Assembly (NCBI GenBank): GCA_040398465.1
Contig: JBBAUA010000002.1
Coordinates: forward strand, 124,001 to 188,000
Length of the DNA stretch: 64,000 bases
Source of the DNA: UBA7672 sp040398465
GTDB lineage: Bacteria > Pseudomonadota > Alphaproteobacteria > Caulobacterales > Hyphomonadaceae
Direction of reading: 5' to 3'
Below the pieces are notes generated by a model, which saw only the letters and a program-made list of their open reading frames with translations, was not told the DNA's origin and did not search any database. Positions 15,921 through 25,183 of this stretch are shown in pieces; positions within the stretch are counted from its first letter, which is position 1; each line of letters opens with the position of its first letter. The position numbers and the translations under genes were made by a program.

Positions 15921-18200
15921 GTGACCTTCCAGGAAATCGCGGCAATCTTCATCGTGCTAGCGCCGGGCGTCGCCGCCGCGGTGTCAGGCCTCGGCCAGCG
16001 TTTCCTGGGCGACCGGGGCGCCATGGCGGTCACGACGACGATCGTGATTTCGGCGGCCGTGCTGGCGACGTGGCAATTTTTCGCGTGGTCGCTGGGCGGG
16101 CAGTCCGGCGGCGCGGTGACGATCGTGTTGTCGCGCTGGTTCGACGTCGACACGTTCATCGCCGACTGGGCGATCCGGATCGATGCGCTTTCCGTGACAA
16201 TGATGTTCGTGGTGACAAGCGTCTCGGCGCTCGTTCACACCTATTCGATCGGCTACATGAGCGAGGACCCGCATCGCGCGCGCTTCTTCGCCTACCTGTC
16301 GCTGTTCACCTTCGCGATGCTGATGCTGGTGACGGCCGACAACTTCATCCAGCTGTTCTTCGGCTGGGAAGGCGTCGGACTGGCGTCCTACCTTTTGATC
16401 GGATTCTGGTACAAGAAGCCGTCAGCGAACAGTGCGGCCATCAAGGCTTTCGTGGTCAACCGCGTGGGTGACTTCGGCTTTGCGCTCGGGATCATGGCGC
16501 TTGTGCTGATGGTGCACCCGGTGGCGGGCGTGGACTACGCGCAGTTCGGCATCACGGAATTCTCGTCGATCAAGTTCGACACGGTGTTCGCCGTCATCGC
16601 GAACAATGCGCCAGTGCAGGTGATCGGGCAGGCTGCGGCCATGCCTATCCAGGAGGTGACGTTCGACTTCCTGGGCGTGCATGTCTGGGGCCTGGAGATG
16701 GCCGGTATCCTCCTGTTCATCGGCGCCATGGGCAAGTCGGCGCAGTTCTTCCTGCACACCTGGCTGCCGGACGCGATGGAAGGCCCGACGCCGGTATCCG
16801 CGCTGATCCACGCAGCGACGATGGTAACGGCGGGCGTGTTCCTCGTCTGCCGCGCCTCGCCGCTCTATGCGGTGGCGGACGTCGCCTCCAGCATGATCAC
16901 GGTCGTTGGGGCGGTGACCTGCCTCTTTGCGGCGACGGTTGGCCTCGCGCAGAACGACATCAAGCGCGTGGTCGCGTATTCGACCTGTTCGCAGCTGGGC
17001 TACATGTTCTTCGCCGCCGGCGTGGGCGCCTATGGCGCGGCGATGTTCCACCTCTTCACGCACGCCTTCTTCAAGGCGCTTCTGTTCCTCGGCGCAGGCT
17101 CGGTCATCCACGGTATGCACCACGAGCAGGACATGCGCTTCATGGGCGGCGTTAGGCAGCCGATGATGTTCACCTGGGCGATGATGCTGATCGGCACGTT
17201 GGCGCTGATCGGGTTCGGTATCCCCGGCACAGAATTCGGCTTTGCCGGCTTCTTCTCGAAGGACGCGATCATCGAGAGCGCCTACGCCTCGACGGATGCA
17301 TTCGGTCCGTTCGCCTTCTGGTGCAGCATCGCGGCCGCCCTTCTGACGAGCTTCTACTCGTGGCGTCTGATGTTCATGACGTTCGAGGGACGCTATCGTC
17401 CGAACCCGCATGCGCATCATGACGATCACGCCCATGCTGACGATCATGGGCATGGCCACGACCACGCGCACGCGGCGCTGAAGGACGGCCGCGCGCCGGC
17501 GCACGAGTCCCCCTGGATCATGCTGGTTCCGCTGCTGCTGCTGGCGGTAGGAGCGGTGTTTGCGGGCTTCGTGTTCAAGCCGCAGTTCCTGACGTCGAAG
17601 GCCGACGCGTTCTGGCAGGGCGCAATCGTTCGCGAGGCGGATCCGCTCTATGGCCCGAATGGCATCCATCCATATGGCGCCGCGACTGAAAAACACGGCG
17701 CCACAGCAGATCATGCTCCCGCCGCGGAGGAGGCTCACGCAGCGCCGGCCGATGGCGAGCATGCGGCGGCCGCCGGCGCGGCCGAGCATGCCGAAGAGCA
17801 TCATGAGCTGCCACTGTGGGTCGTCTGGGCCCCATTTGTGGTGACGATGACCGGCCTCATCGGTGCGATCATCTTCTACCTGATGGCGCCGGGCGTACCA
17901 CGCCGGATGGCGGCGAATGGCGGGCCGATGCATTCGTTCCTGTCGCACAAATGGTATTTCGACGAGATCTACAATTTCGTCTTCGTCAAAGGGACGGCGG
18001 CGCTGGGCGACCTGTTCTGGAAGGTCGGCGACAAGAAGATCATCGACGGGATGGGGCCGGATGGCGTGACCGGCGTTGCGAAAGCAGGCGCGGGCGGGTT
18101 GTCGAAGCTGCACACGGGTTACATTTTCCACTACGCACTCGTGGTTCTACTTTCGGCCGTGATCTTCGTGGCCTTCGTCCTCTTTTCGCAGGGGCGCTGA
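15921..18200 (+). CDS. nuoL: NADH-quinone oxidoreductase subunit L
   Basis: This is a 759-residue Mrp-antiporter-like proton pump at the distal end of the membrane arm. E150 in GWEGVGLASY and the downstream lysine helices are in place. Compared with the roughly 610-residue E. coli protein it carries a long hydrophilic insertion near the C-terminal lateral-helix region. One His/Asp-rich cluster lies at about residues 495-520 and another His/Ala/Glu-rich stretch at about 590-630. GTG start at 15921 follows GGGGAG. Confidence 0.95.
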   Translation: MTFQEIAAIFIVLAPGVAAAVSGLGQRFLGDRGAMAVTTTIVISAAVLATWQFFAWSLGGQSGGAVTIVLSRWFDVDTFIADWAIRIDALSVTMMFVVTSVSALVHTYSIGYMSEDPHRARFFAYLSLFTFAMLMLVTADNFIQLFFGWEGVGLASYLLIGFWYKKPSANSAAIKAFVVNRVGDFGFALGIMALVLMVHPVAGVDYAQFGITEFSSIKFDTVFAVIANNAPVQVIGQAAAMPIQEVTFDFLGVHVWGLEMAGILLFIGAMGKSAQFFLHTWLPDAMEGPTPVSALIHAATMVTAGVFLVCRASPLYAVADVASSMITVVGAVTCLFAATVGLAQNDIKRVVAYSTCSQLGYMFFAAGVGAYGAAMFHLFTHAFFKALLFLGAGSVIHGMHHEQDMRFMGGVRQPMMFTWAMMLIGTLALIGFGIPGTEFGFAGFFSKDAIIESAYASTDAFGPFAFWCSIAAALLTSFYSWRLMFMTFEGRYRPNPHAHHDDHAHADDHGHGHDHAHAALKDGRAPAHESPWIMLVPLLLLAVGAVFAGFVFKPQFLTSKADAFWQGAIVREADPLYGPNGIHPYGAATEKHGATADHAPAAEEAHAAPADGEHAAAAGAAEHAEEHHELPLWVVWAPFVVTMTGLIGAIIFYLMAPGVPRRMAANGGPMHSFLSHKWYFDEIYNFVFVKGTAALGDLFWKVGDKKIIDGMGPDGVTGVAKAGAGGLSKLHTGYIFHYALVVLLSAVIFVAFVLFSQGR

Positions 18201-18203
18201 GGC

Positions 18204-19703
18204 ATGACCGGGCCGATGATCCTCACGCTGACGACTTTCCTGCCGCTTGCCGGCGCCATGCTGATCATGGGCCTGCGCGTCGTGGGCGGCGCCGACATGG
18301 CATCGGGTGCGTCGAAGGGCATTTCCATTTTTGCGTCGCTGGTGACGCTGGCCGCGTCGCTCGTGGCGCTGAGCCAGTTCAATCCGAATGTCGTGGGCTA
18401 TCAGCTGGTCGACTCGGCGCCGTGGTTTGGCGGTTCGTCCTACAAGCTGGGCGTTGACGGTCTCGCGATCTCGCTGGTCGTGCTGACGACGGCGCTGATG
18501 CCGCTGTGCATCCTGCAGTCGATTACGTCGATCAAGGAGCGGCTGGCGGAATACATGATCGCCTTCCTGCTGCTTGAGACGCTGATGATCGGCGTGTTCT
18601 GTGCGCTCGACCTCGTGCTGTTCTACGTGTTCTTCGAGGGCGGCCTGATCCCGATGTTCCTGATCATCGGGGTGTGGGGCGGCAAGAACAGGTTGTACGC
18701 GGCGTTCAAGTTCTTCCTCTACACGCTGCTCGGCTCGCTGCTGCTGCTGGCCGCGCTGGTCTACATGTCCATCGTCGCAGGCACGACAGATGTAGTCGTG
18801 CTGCAGGAGGGGCTGCATCCGGAAACCGGGGCGTTGTTGTTCCCGCCTGAGGTGCAGACATGGCTGTGGCTGGCGTTCTTCGCGTCGTTCGCGGTGAAGC
18901 TGCCAATGTGGCCGGTGCACACGTGGCTGCCCGATGCGCACGTCGAGGCGCCTACGGCTGGCTCGGTGGTGCTGGCGGCCGTGCTGCTGAAGATGGGCGG
19001 GTATGGCTTCCTGCGGTTCTCGCTGCCGATGTTCCCCGAAGCGTCGATGGTGTTCCAGCCGCTGATGTTCGCGCTAAGCGTCATTGCGATCGTTTACGCG
19101 TCGCTGGTCGCGTTTCGGCAGACGGACATCAAGAAGCTCGTCGCCTACTCATCGGTAGCGCACATGGGCTTCGTGACGCTGGGGATCTTCTCGTTCAACG
19201 AGGCGGGCATTCAGGGCGCGATCTTCCAGATGATCAGCCATGGCGTGATCTCGGGCGCGCTGTTCTTCTGCGTCGGCGTGATCTATGACCGGATGCACAC
19301 GCGTGAGATTTCCTTCTATGGCGGTCTCGTGCATCGCATGCCGGTCTATGCGGCGCTGTTCATGCTTTTCTCGATGGCGAACGTCGGCCTGCCGGGAACG
19401 AGCGGGTTCGTCGGCGAGATCCTGACCATGGTTGGCGCTTTCCAGGCGTCCACATGGGCGGCGGCGGGTGCGGCGCTCGGCGTCATCTTATCGGCGGTCT
19501 ACATGCTGACGCTTTATCGCCGGACCGTGTTTGGCGAGATGACGAACGAGAAGCTGTTCGACATCAAAGACGTTACCGGTTTGGAGTTCTTCATTCTCGG
19601 CCTTCTGGCCATCAGCGCGCTGGGCCTCGGCGTCTTCCCGGGCATCGTGTTCGACCTCACGGAAGGTTCGACCATGGAAGTCCTGCGAATGATCGGGCGG
19701 TAG
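18204..19703 (+). CDS. nuoM: NADH-quinone oxidoreductase subunit M
   Basis: This is a 499-residue antiporter-like proton pump. E145 in FFEGGLIPMF is the key glutamate of helix 5, and the segment LPDAHVEAPTAGSV marks the central helix family signature. It starts four bases after the nuoL stop, with GAGG spanning that stop. Confidence 0.96.
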   Translation: MTGPMILTLTTFLPLAGAMLIMGLRVVGGADMASGASKGISIFASLVTLAASLVALSQFNPNVVGYQLVDSAPWFGGSSYKLGVDGLAISLVVLTTALMPLCILQSITSIKERLAEYMIAFLLLETLMIGVFCALDLVLFYVFFEGGLIPMFLIIGVWGGKNRLYAAFKFFLYTLLGSLLLLAALVYMSIVAGTTDVVVLQEGLHPETGALLFPPEVQTWLWLAFFASFAVKLPMWPVHTWLPDAHVEAPTAGSVVLAAVLLKMGGYGFLRFSLPMFPEASMVFQPLMFALSVIAIVYASLVAFRQTDIKKLVAYSSVAHMGFVTLGIFSFNEAGIQGAIFQMISHGVISGALFFCVGVIYDRMHTREISFYGGLVHRMPVYAALFMLFSMANVGLPGTSGFVGEILTMVGAFQASTWAAAGAALGVILSAVYMLTLYRRTVFGEMTNEKLFDIKDVTGLEFFILGLLAISALGLGVFPGIVFDLTEGSTMEVLRMIGR

Positions 19704-19712
19704 GGGCAGGTC

Positions 19713-21158
19713 ATGAATTTCCTCGCTGACATCACAAACGCCCTGCCGGAGACGATCCTCGTCGCGTTCGGTCTCTCGGCGCTGCTTCTTGGCGCCATTG
19801 GCGGCGACAGGATTTCCGGCTTGCTGCGGCTCCTGGCGGCGATTGCGCTGGCGACGGCGTCCGTAGCCGCGTTCGTGCAGTTTGGACGTGGGGAGGCCAT
19901 CTCGGCTTTCGCCAGCGCGGAGCTTTCACCTAACGGGCTGTATCGCGTGACGCTGTTCACGCTGTTCGCCAAGGGCGTGACGTATGCGATGGCCTCGCTC
20001 GCGCTGTTCATGTCGGGCGGCTTCCTGAAGTCGGCGCAGATGGAGCGCTACGAGTATCCGCTGCTGATCACGTTTGGCTCGCTGGGCGCCGGCATGATGC
20101 TGTCGGCGAACGACCTGATGACGCTGTATGTCGGCATCGAGACGCTGAGCCTCTCGTCCTACGTGCTGGCGGCGTTCCGGCGCGACAGTTTGATGTCGGC
20201 GGAAGCGGGCCTCAAATACTTCGTGCTCGGCGCTCTGGCGTCGGGGCTGCTGCTGTATGGATCGGCGCTGGTCTATGGTTTCTCCGGCGGCACCGGGTTT
20301 GAGGTCATTGCATCGGCGCCGACGTCGGTGGGGCTGATCTTCGGTCTCGTCTTCCTGATCTGCGGCCTGTCGTTCAAGGCATCGGCGGCGCCGTTCCACA
20401 TCTGGACGCCGGACGTGTACGAAGGCGCGCCTTCCGCCGTGGTGGCGTTCTTCTCGACGGCGCCCAAGATTGCGGCCGTGGCGCTGCTCGCCAACGTCAT
20501 GTTCGTGGCGTTCGGGCCGCACATCGACTCCTGGCAGATGATCATTGCGATCATCTCGGCGCTGTCGATGCTGATTGGCGCCTTCGGCGCGCTGACGCAG
20601 AACAGCATCAAGCGGATCCTCGCATATTCCTCGATCTCGAATGTCGGCTTTGCTCTGATCGCCATCGCGGCGGGTGCGGACATGGGCTCAGCAGCAGTGC
20701 TGGTCTACATGACGCTGTACGTCATCGCGACGCTTGGCATGTTCGCAGGCGTGCTTGCGCTGCGCCGGGGCGGCAAGGCGATCGATACGGTGGCGGATCT
20801 CAACGGGCTGGTGAAGACGAAGCCAGCCGTCGCGCTTGGCTTGCTGGTGCTCATCTTCTCGGTGGCGGGCATTCCGCCGGCAGCAGGGTTCTGGGGCAAG
20901 CTGCAGGTGTTCACTGCGGGTATCGAGTCCGGCATGCTGTGGCTGGTGCTGGTCGGCGCGCTCGCGAGCGTGGTGTCGCTGGGCTACTATCTGCGGCTGG
21001 TGTGGGCGATGTTCATGAAGCCTGCGGGCGAGCCGATGGATCGTACGGACGTGTCGGTTGCTGCCATCGTCGCGATCTCGACTTTGCTCGTGTTCCCCAT
21101 CCTGACGATCGGCATCCAGTTCCTGCTGAACGCCGCTGCTCTCGCTGTCGTCGGCTAG
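19713..21158 (+). CDS. nuoN: NADH-quinone oxidoreductase subunit N
   Basis: This is a 481-residue third antiporter-like pump, the last gene of the operon. E143 in YVGIETLSLSSYVLAAF is the conserved helix-5 glutamate, and the PDVYEGAPSAVVAF segment is the family signature around the broken helix. birA follows after four bases, so transcription very likely continues past the nuo genes. Confidence 0.96.
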   Translation: MNFLADITNALPETILVAFGLSALLLGAIGGDRISGLLRLLAAIALATASVAAFVQFGRGEAISAFASAELSPNGLYRVTLFTLFAKGVTYAMASLALFMSGGFLKSAQMERYEYPLLITFGSLGAGMMLSANDLMTLYVGIETLSLSSYVLAAFRRDSLMSAEAGLKYFVLGALASGLLLYGSALVYGFSGGTGFEVIASAPTSVGLIFGLVFLICGLSFKASAAPFHIWTPDVYEGAPSAVVAFFSTAPKIAAVALLANVMFVAFGPHIDSWQMIIAIISALSMLIGAFGALTQNSIKRILAYSSISNVGFALIAIAAGADMGSAAVLVYMTLYVIATLGMFAGVLALRRGGKAIDTVADLNGLVKTKPAVALGLLVLIFSVAGIPPAAGFWGKLQVFTAGIESGMLWLVLVGALASVVSLGYYLRLVWAMFMKPAGEPMDRTDVSVAAIVAISTLLVFPILTIGIQFLLNAAALAVVG

Positions 21159-21162
21159 GCCG

Positions 21163-21903
21163 GTGCCGGCGGAGCTGCTTTCGAGCCCGTGGCCCGTCAT
21201 ACGGTTTGACGAGATCGATTCCACCAACGAGGAAGCGCGTCGGCGAGCGGCTGCTGGCGATGTCGGGCCGTGCTGGCTTGTCACCCAAGCGCAGACGGCG
21301 GGGCGGGGCAGGCTGGGCCGGCAGTGGTCGTCTCCGCGTGGGAACCTGTTTGCAACGGCGCTGCTGCCCTATCCGCGTGCTGCTACCGAGGCGACTCTGG
21401 CGCCGTTCGCTGCCGGGCTTGCCGTGATCGACGCAGCGCGCCTCCTTGGCGTGCATGCGGGAAGCCTGGGTCTCAAATGGCCGAATGATGTGCTGAGCGG
21501 GCCTGCGAAGCTGGCGGGCATTCTCATCGAGACGGGCACGCTGTACGGCAGGCTCTGGATGGCGGCCGGGTTCGGCGTGAATGTGGAAATTGCGCCGGAA
21601 CGGGCGGATCGTCCCACGGAATGCCTGAATAATCTGCCGGGAGGTGAAGGCATGACAGCGGCGAAGCTGCTGGTTGCGCTGGATGTGTCGTTCCGCGCGC
21701 GGCTATTTGGCCTTCTGAGCGAGGGCTTCGAGCCGACGCGGGCTGAATGGCTATCCAGTGCGGCCTATCTTGGTCGCCACATTGAGGTTAACGGCCTCAG
21801 CGGCGAGATGGCAGGGCTGGCCGAGGACGGCGCGTTGATCGTGCGATTGGCGGACGGGTCGGTCACCCATGTTCGCGCGGGCGAAATCTCGCTATTGAGC
21901 TAG
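21163..21903 (+). CDS. birA: Biotin--[acetyl-CoA-carboxylase] ligase
   Basis: This is a 246-residue monofunctional biotin protein ligase, which forms biotinyl-AMP and transfers biotin to the carrier domain of acetyl-CoA carboxylase in the cytoplasm. GRGRLGRQW (about residues 46-54) is the adenylate loop and KWPNDVL (about 106-112) the biotin/ATP site. There is no N-terminal DNA-binding domain, so it is not a BirA repressor. GTG start lies four bases after nuoN. This placement after nuoN is common in alphaproteobacteria. Confidence 0.93.
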   Translation: MPAELLSSPWPVIRFDEIDSTNEEARRRAAAGDVGPCWLVTQAQTAGRGRLGRQWSSPRGNLFATALLPYPRAATEATLAPFAAGLAVIDAARLLGVHAGSLGLKWPNDVLSGPAKLAGILIETGTLYGRLWMAAGFGVNVEIAPERADRPTECLNNLPGGEGMTAAKLLVALDVSFRARLFGLLSEGFEPTRAEWLSSAAYLGRHIEVNGLSGEMAGLAEDGALIVRLADGSVTHVRAGEISLLS

Positions 21904-21941
21904 CTGGTACTCCAGGGCCTTGAGCCGCAAGGGATGGCAGC

Positions 21942-22733
21942 ATGCTGCTGGCGATCGACACGGGCAACACGAACACGCTCTTTGCGGTCCATGACGGGGA
22001 GTCGTGGCGGGCGCAGTGGCGTTCATCGACCGACATGACCAAGACGGCGGACGATTACGCCGTGTGGCTGAGCACGCTGATGGAGATCAACGGCCTCAGC
22101 CTGTCGATGATCGACGACTGCATCATCTCGACCGTGGTGCCGCAGTCGCTGTTCAACCAGCGGAACTTCGCGCGGCGCTATCTCAATGTCGAACCGTTCG
22201 TGATCGGCGAGAATGTCACCTTGGGCGTCAAGGTGAACATTCCGAAGCCAAGCGAAGTGGGGGCCGACCGCCTTGTGAACGCGGTGGGCGCCCATGGATC
22301 GTACCCGGACAAGCCGCTGATCGTGATCGACAGCGGCACGGCGACCACGTTCGATGTGGTGGGGGCGGATGGCTCGTTCGAGGGGGGCATCATCGCTCCG
22401 GGGATCAACCTGTCGATGAAAGCCCTGCACGAGGCGGCGGCCAAACTGCCGCGGGTGGCGATCCAGAAGCCGGACCATGTGATTGGCCGCGACACAGTGG
22501 CTGCCATGCAATCCGGTGTGTTCTGGGGCTATATCGACCTGATTGACGGGCTGGTCGAACGCGTCAAGGCCGAGTATGGGCAACCCATGACCGTCATCGC
22601 TACCGGCGGCGTCGCGTCCCTGTTCGAGGGCGCAGCGCAGAACATCGATCATTTTGACGGCGACATAACCATCAAGGGGCTGCGCATCCTTTACGATCGC
22701 AACATAACCAACGCCGCGACCGAGCTGAAATGA
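21942..22733 (+). CDS. coaX: Type III pantothenate kinase
   Basis: This is a 263-residue enzyme for the first step of coenzyme A synthesis. The ASKHA-fold phosphate loop DTGNTNT starts at D6. GADR at about residues 107-110 marks the pantothenate site, and DSGTATTFD is the second phosphate-binding region. Length and motifs are standard for the CoaX class that needs a monovalent cation. It overlaps the RNase J gene by four bases (ATGA). Confidence 0.95.
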   Translation: MLLAIDTGNTNTLFAVHDGESWRAQWRSSTDMTKTADDYAVWLSTLMEINGLSLSMIDDCIISTVVPQSLFNQRNFARRYLNVEPFVIGENVTLGVKVNIPKPSEVGADRLVNAVGAHGSYPDKPLIVIDSGTATTFDVVGADGSFEGGIIAPGINLSMKALHEAAAKLPRVAIQKPDHVIGRDTVAAMQSGVFWGYIDLIDGLVERVKAEYGQPMTVIATGGVASLFEGAAQNIDHFDGDITIKGLRILYDRNITNAATELK

Positions 22734-24391
22734 AGGACGCGGAGCTTATCTTCGCGCCCCTCGGCGGCTGTCGCGAAATCGGGATGAACCTGAACGCCTA
22801 CGCCTATGGCCCGCCCGACAACCGGCGCTGGATCATCGTCGATGTGGGCGTGACCTTCGGCGACGACACGACGCCCGGCGTCGATCTTATCATGCCGGAC
22901 CCGGTCTATCTCGAAGGCTTCGCCGAGGACATCGAGGCGATAATCCTGACGCACGCGCACGAGGACCATATCGGCGCGATTGCGTGGCTGTGGCCGAAGC
23001 TGCGCGCGCCGATCTATGCGACGCCGTTTACGGCATATCTTGTGAACGAGAAGCTGAAGGAGCGCGGGCTCGACCGCGAGGCAAAGGTCCACATCATGGA
23101 CCTGCGCGAGAAGCGGCAGTTCGGGCCGTTCGAGGTTGAGCTGATCACGCTGACGCATTCGATCCCTGAGCCGAACGGCCTTGCGATCCGCACACCGCTC
23201 GGGATGGTGCTGCATACGGGCGACTGGAAGATCGATCCGGATCCGATCATCGGCGAGGACTTCGACCAGGCGAAGATCGAGGAGCTGGGTCGCGAGGGTA
23301 TTCTTGCGATGGTGTGCGACTCGACCAACGTGTTCGAGGAGGGCGAGGCCGGCTCCGAAGGCATGGCGCGCGAGGCTTTGCGTCGTGCTGTGGCCGAACA
23401 AACGGGGCGCGTTGCGATCACGGCGTTTGCCTCGAACGTGGCGCGGGTTCAGTCGGCATGCGAAGCGGCGCGGGCGAACAATCGGTCGGTGTGTCTGCTC
23501 GGACGTTCAATGATCCGCGTGGTTGGCGCGGCGCAATCTGTCGGCTTGCTGCAGGGTTTCAAGTTCATCACGGCGGATGAGGCGGCTTACCTGCCGCACG
23601 AGAACATCCTGTATCTCTGCACCGGTAGCCAGGGCGAGACGAACGCTGCGCTGGCGCGTCTTGCGCGCGGAGATCATCCCTCGGCCAAGCTTGGCGCGGA
23701 CGACACGGTCATCTTTTCCTCACGCGTCATACCGGGGAATGAGCGGTCGATCGCTGCGATCCAGAACATGCTGGCGGAGCGCAACATCAAGCTGGTGACG
23801 GATCGCCAGTTCGACATCCATGTCTCGGGCCATCCGTGCCGGGACGAGCTGCGGCGGATGTATCTGTGGGCGAAGCCGAAGATCGCGGTGCCGGTGCATG
23901 GCGAACGCCGTCACCTGATGGAGCATGCCCGGTTTGCGCGGTCGCTGCAGGTGCCGGAAGCAATCACGCCGGACAATGGCGATATCATTCGCCTCGCGCC
24001 CGGGCCTGTCGAGGTGATCGATCAGGTTCCCGCCGGTCGCCTCCACGTCGATGGCGAAGTGCTGACGTCGGACAAGGCGGGCGGCATGTGGGAGCGGAAG
24101 AAGATGGCGTATAACGGCCATCTTGCTGTCAGCGTCGTCATCGCCAGGGGGCGCGTCGAGGATGGACCGATCATCGTGGCGCGTGGCTTCTCGGAAGCTG
24201 ATGGACGGCCGGCGGACGAGTCGCTGGAGCCGCTTGATGAGGCGGCCGAGACTGCGATGGAGCAGCTGAAGCGCGGCGACTTCGGCGATGATGAGAAGAT
24301 CGAGAAGGCGCTGACGCGGGCCGTGCGCCGCGCCGCTGAACAGCATTTCGGCAAGCGCCCGCTTGTCGATGTCACGATACACAGGATCTAG
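22730..24391 (+). CDS. rnj: Ribonuclease J
   Basis: This is a 553-residue metallo-beta-lactamase/beta-CASP ribonuclease with 5'-exo and endo activity in mRNA and rRNA processing. The zinc motif H75-x-H77-x-D79-H80 is intact. The beta-CASP insertion (about residues 215-350) and the re-entrant lactamase half (VSGHPCRDELRRM, VPVHGERRHL) follow in order, and the C-terminal domain is present. It sits in the usual alphaproteobacterial position after coaX. Confidence 0.94.
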   Translation: MKDAELIFAPLGGCREIGMNLNAYAYGPPDNRRWIIVDVGVTFGDDTTPGVDLIMPDPVYLEGFAEDIEAIILTHAHEDHIGAIAWLWPKLRAPIYATPFTAYLVNEKLKERGLDREAKVHIMDLREKRQFGPFEVELITLTHSIPEPNGLAIRTPLGMVLHTGDWKIDPDPIIGEDFDQAKIEELGREGILAMVCDSTNVFEEGEAGSEGMAREALRRAVAEQTGRVAITAFASNVARVQSACEAARANNRSVCLLGRSMIRVVGAAQSVGLLQGFKFITADEAAYLPHENILYLCTGSQGETNAALARLARGDHPSAKLGADDTVIFSSRVIPGNERSIAAIQNMLAERNIKLVTDRQFDIHVSGHPCRDELRRMYLWAKPKIAVPVHGERRHLMEHARFARSLQVPEAITPDNGDIIRLAPGPVEVIDQVPAGRLHVDGEVLTSDKAGGMWERKKMAYNGHLAVSVVIARGRVEDGPIIVARGFSEADGRPADESLEPLDEAAETAMEQLKRGDFGDDEKIEKALTRAVRRAAEQHFGKRPLVDVTIHRI

Positions 24392-24409
24392 AGCCGGAGA
24401 CTGGACGCC

Positions 24410-24829
24410 ATGACCATCGGTCGCCTCAACCATATCGGTATCGCCGTGCCGTCGATCGAGAAGGCCTTCGAGACCTATCGCAAACTCTACGGCGCTACAG
24501 AGTTCGTGCAGCCCTTCGACATGCCGGCGCAGGGCGTGCGGGTTGGCTTCGTCAACCTGCCGAACACGCAGCTTGAGATCATCGAGCCGCTGGGGGAGAA
24601 ATCCCCGATCATCAACTTCCTGGAGAAGAACCCGAAAGGCGGTCAGCATCATGTCTGCTTCGAGGTGCCTGACATTCATGTGGCGAAGGCCGACATGGAA
24701 TCCAAGGGCGCCAAGGTTCTTGGCGAGCCGCGGATCGGGGCGCATGGCACGCTGGTGATCTTCATACATCCAAAGGACTCGGACGGCGTATTGATCGAGC
24801 TGATGGAAACGCCGAAAGGTCACCACTAG
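24410..24829 (+). CDS. mce: Methylmalonyl-CoA/ethylmalonyl-CoA epimerase
   Basis: This is a 139-residue vicinal-oxygen-chelate protein that interconverts the (R)- and (S)-forms of methylmalonyl-CoA (and likely ethylmalonyl-CoA) in propionate or acetyl-CoA assimilation. The metal ligands of the two half-domains are visible: H8 (NHIGIAV), the His pair at 80-81 (QHHVCFEV) and E130 (GVLIELME). The next gene, DUF1467, starts four bases after its stop. Confidence 0.92.
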   Translation: MTIGRLNHIGIAVPSIEKAFETYRKLYGATEFVQPFDMPAQGVRVGFVNLPNTQLEIIEPLGEKSPIINFLEKNPKGGQHHVCFEVPDIHVAKADMESKGAKVLGEPRIGAHGTLVIFIHPKDSDGVLIELMETPKGHH

Positions 24830-24833
24830 GTCC

Positions 24834-25085
24834 ATGGGGATATTTGAAGCCTTCGTCGTGTTCTTCATGTCGTGGTGGGTGATCTTCCTGCCGACGCTGT
24901 CGGCCGGCACCCGCAGCCAGCACGAGGCCGGCTCGGTGATTCCCGGGACGGAGGGCGGCGCTCCAGTGGCCGTGCGCTGGCGGTGGAAGATCGCCATTGC
25001 GACGGGCGGGGCGGCGCTGGTAACTTTCCTTCTCTGGCTGGCGCTCCATATGCACTGGCTGGATTTCATGGCTGAACGTTCCTAG
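24834..25085 (+). CDS. DUF1467 family membrane protein
   Basis: This is an 83-residue protein with two transmembrane helices (about residues 5-22 and 53-74). The loop has the DUF1467 pattern: R-S-Q near residue 29, then V-I-P-G-T-E-G-G-A-P-V. The family is characteristic of alphaproteobacteria and regularly lies between mce and proS. Function is unknown. Confidence 0.85.
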   Translation: MGIFEAFVVFFMSWWVIFLPTLSAGTRSQHEAGSVIPGTEGGAPVAVRWRWKIAIATGGAALVTFLLWLALHMHWLDFMAERS

Positions 25086-25183
25086 CGGCAGGCTCAGGCT
25101 TGGGGCCAAGTCTGGCCTCATTGCGCGGGCACGTAGGGGCGGCTATCAGCCTGACATCGTCTGCACGCCTTTCAGGACCATCA

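Noticed and set aside
17400..17815. Separate metal-binding protein gene
   Set aside because: The His-rich stretches are in frame within NuoL and flanked by its conserved helices.
16422..18131. 569-codon minus-strand frame opposite nuoL
   Set aside because: Antisense shadow; composition is His/Arg-rich and the plus strand encodes an intact NuoL.
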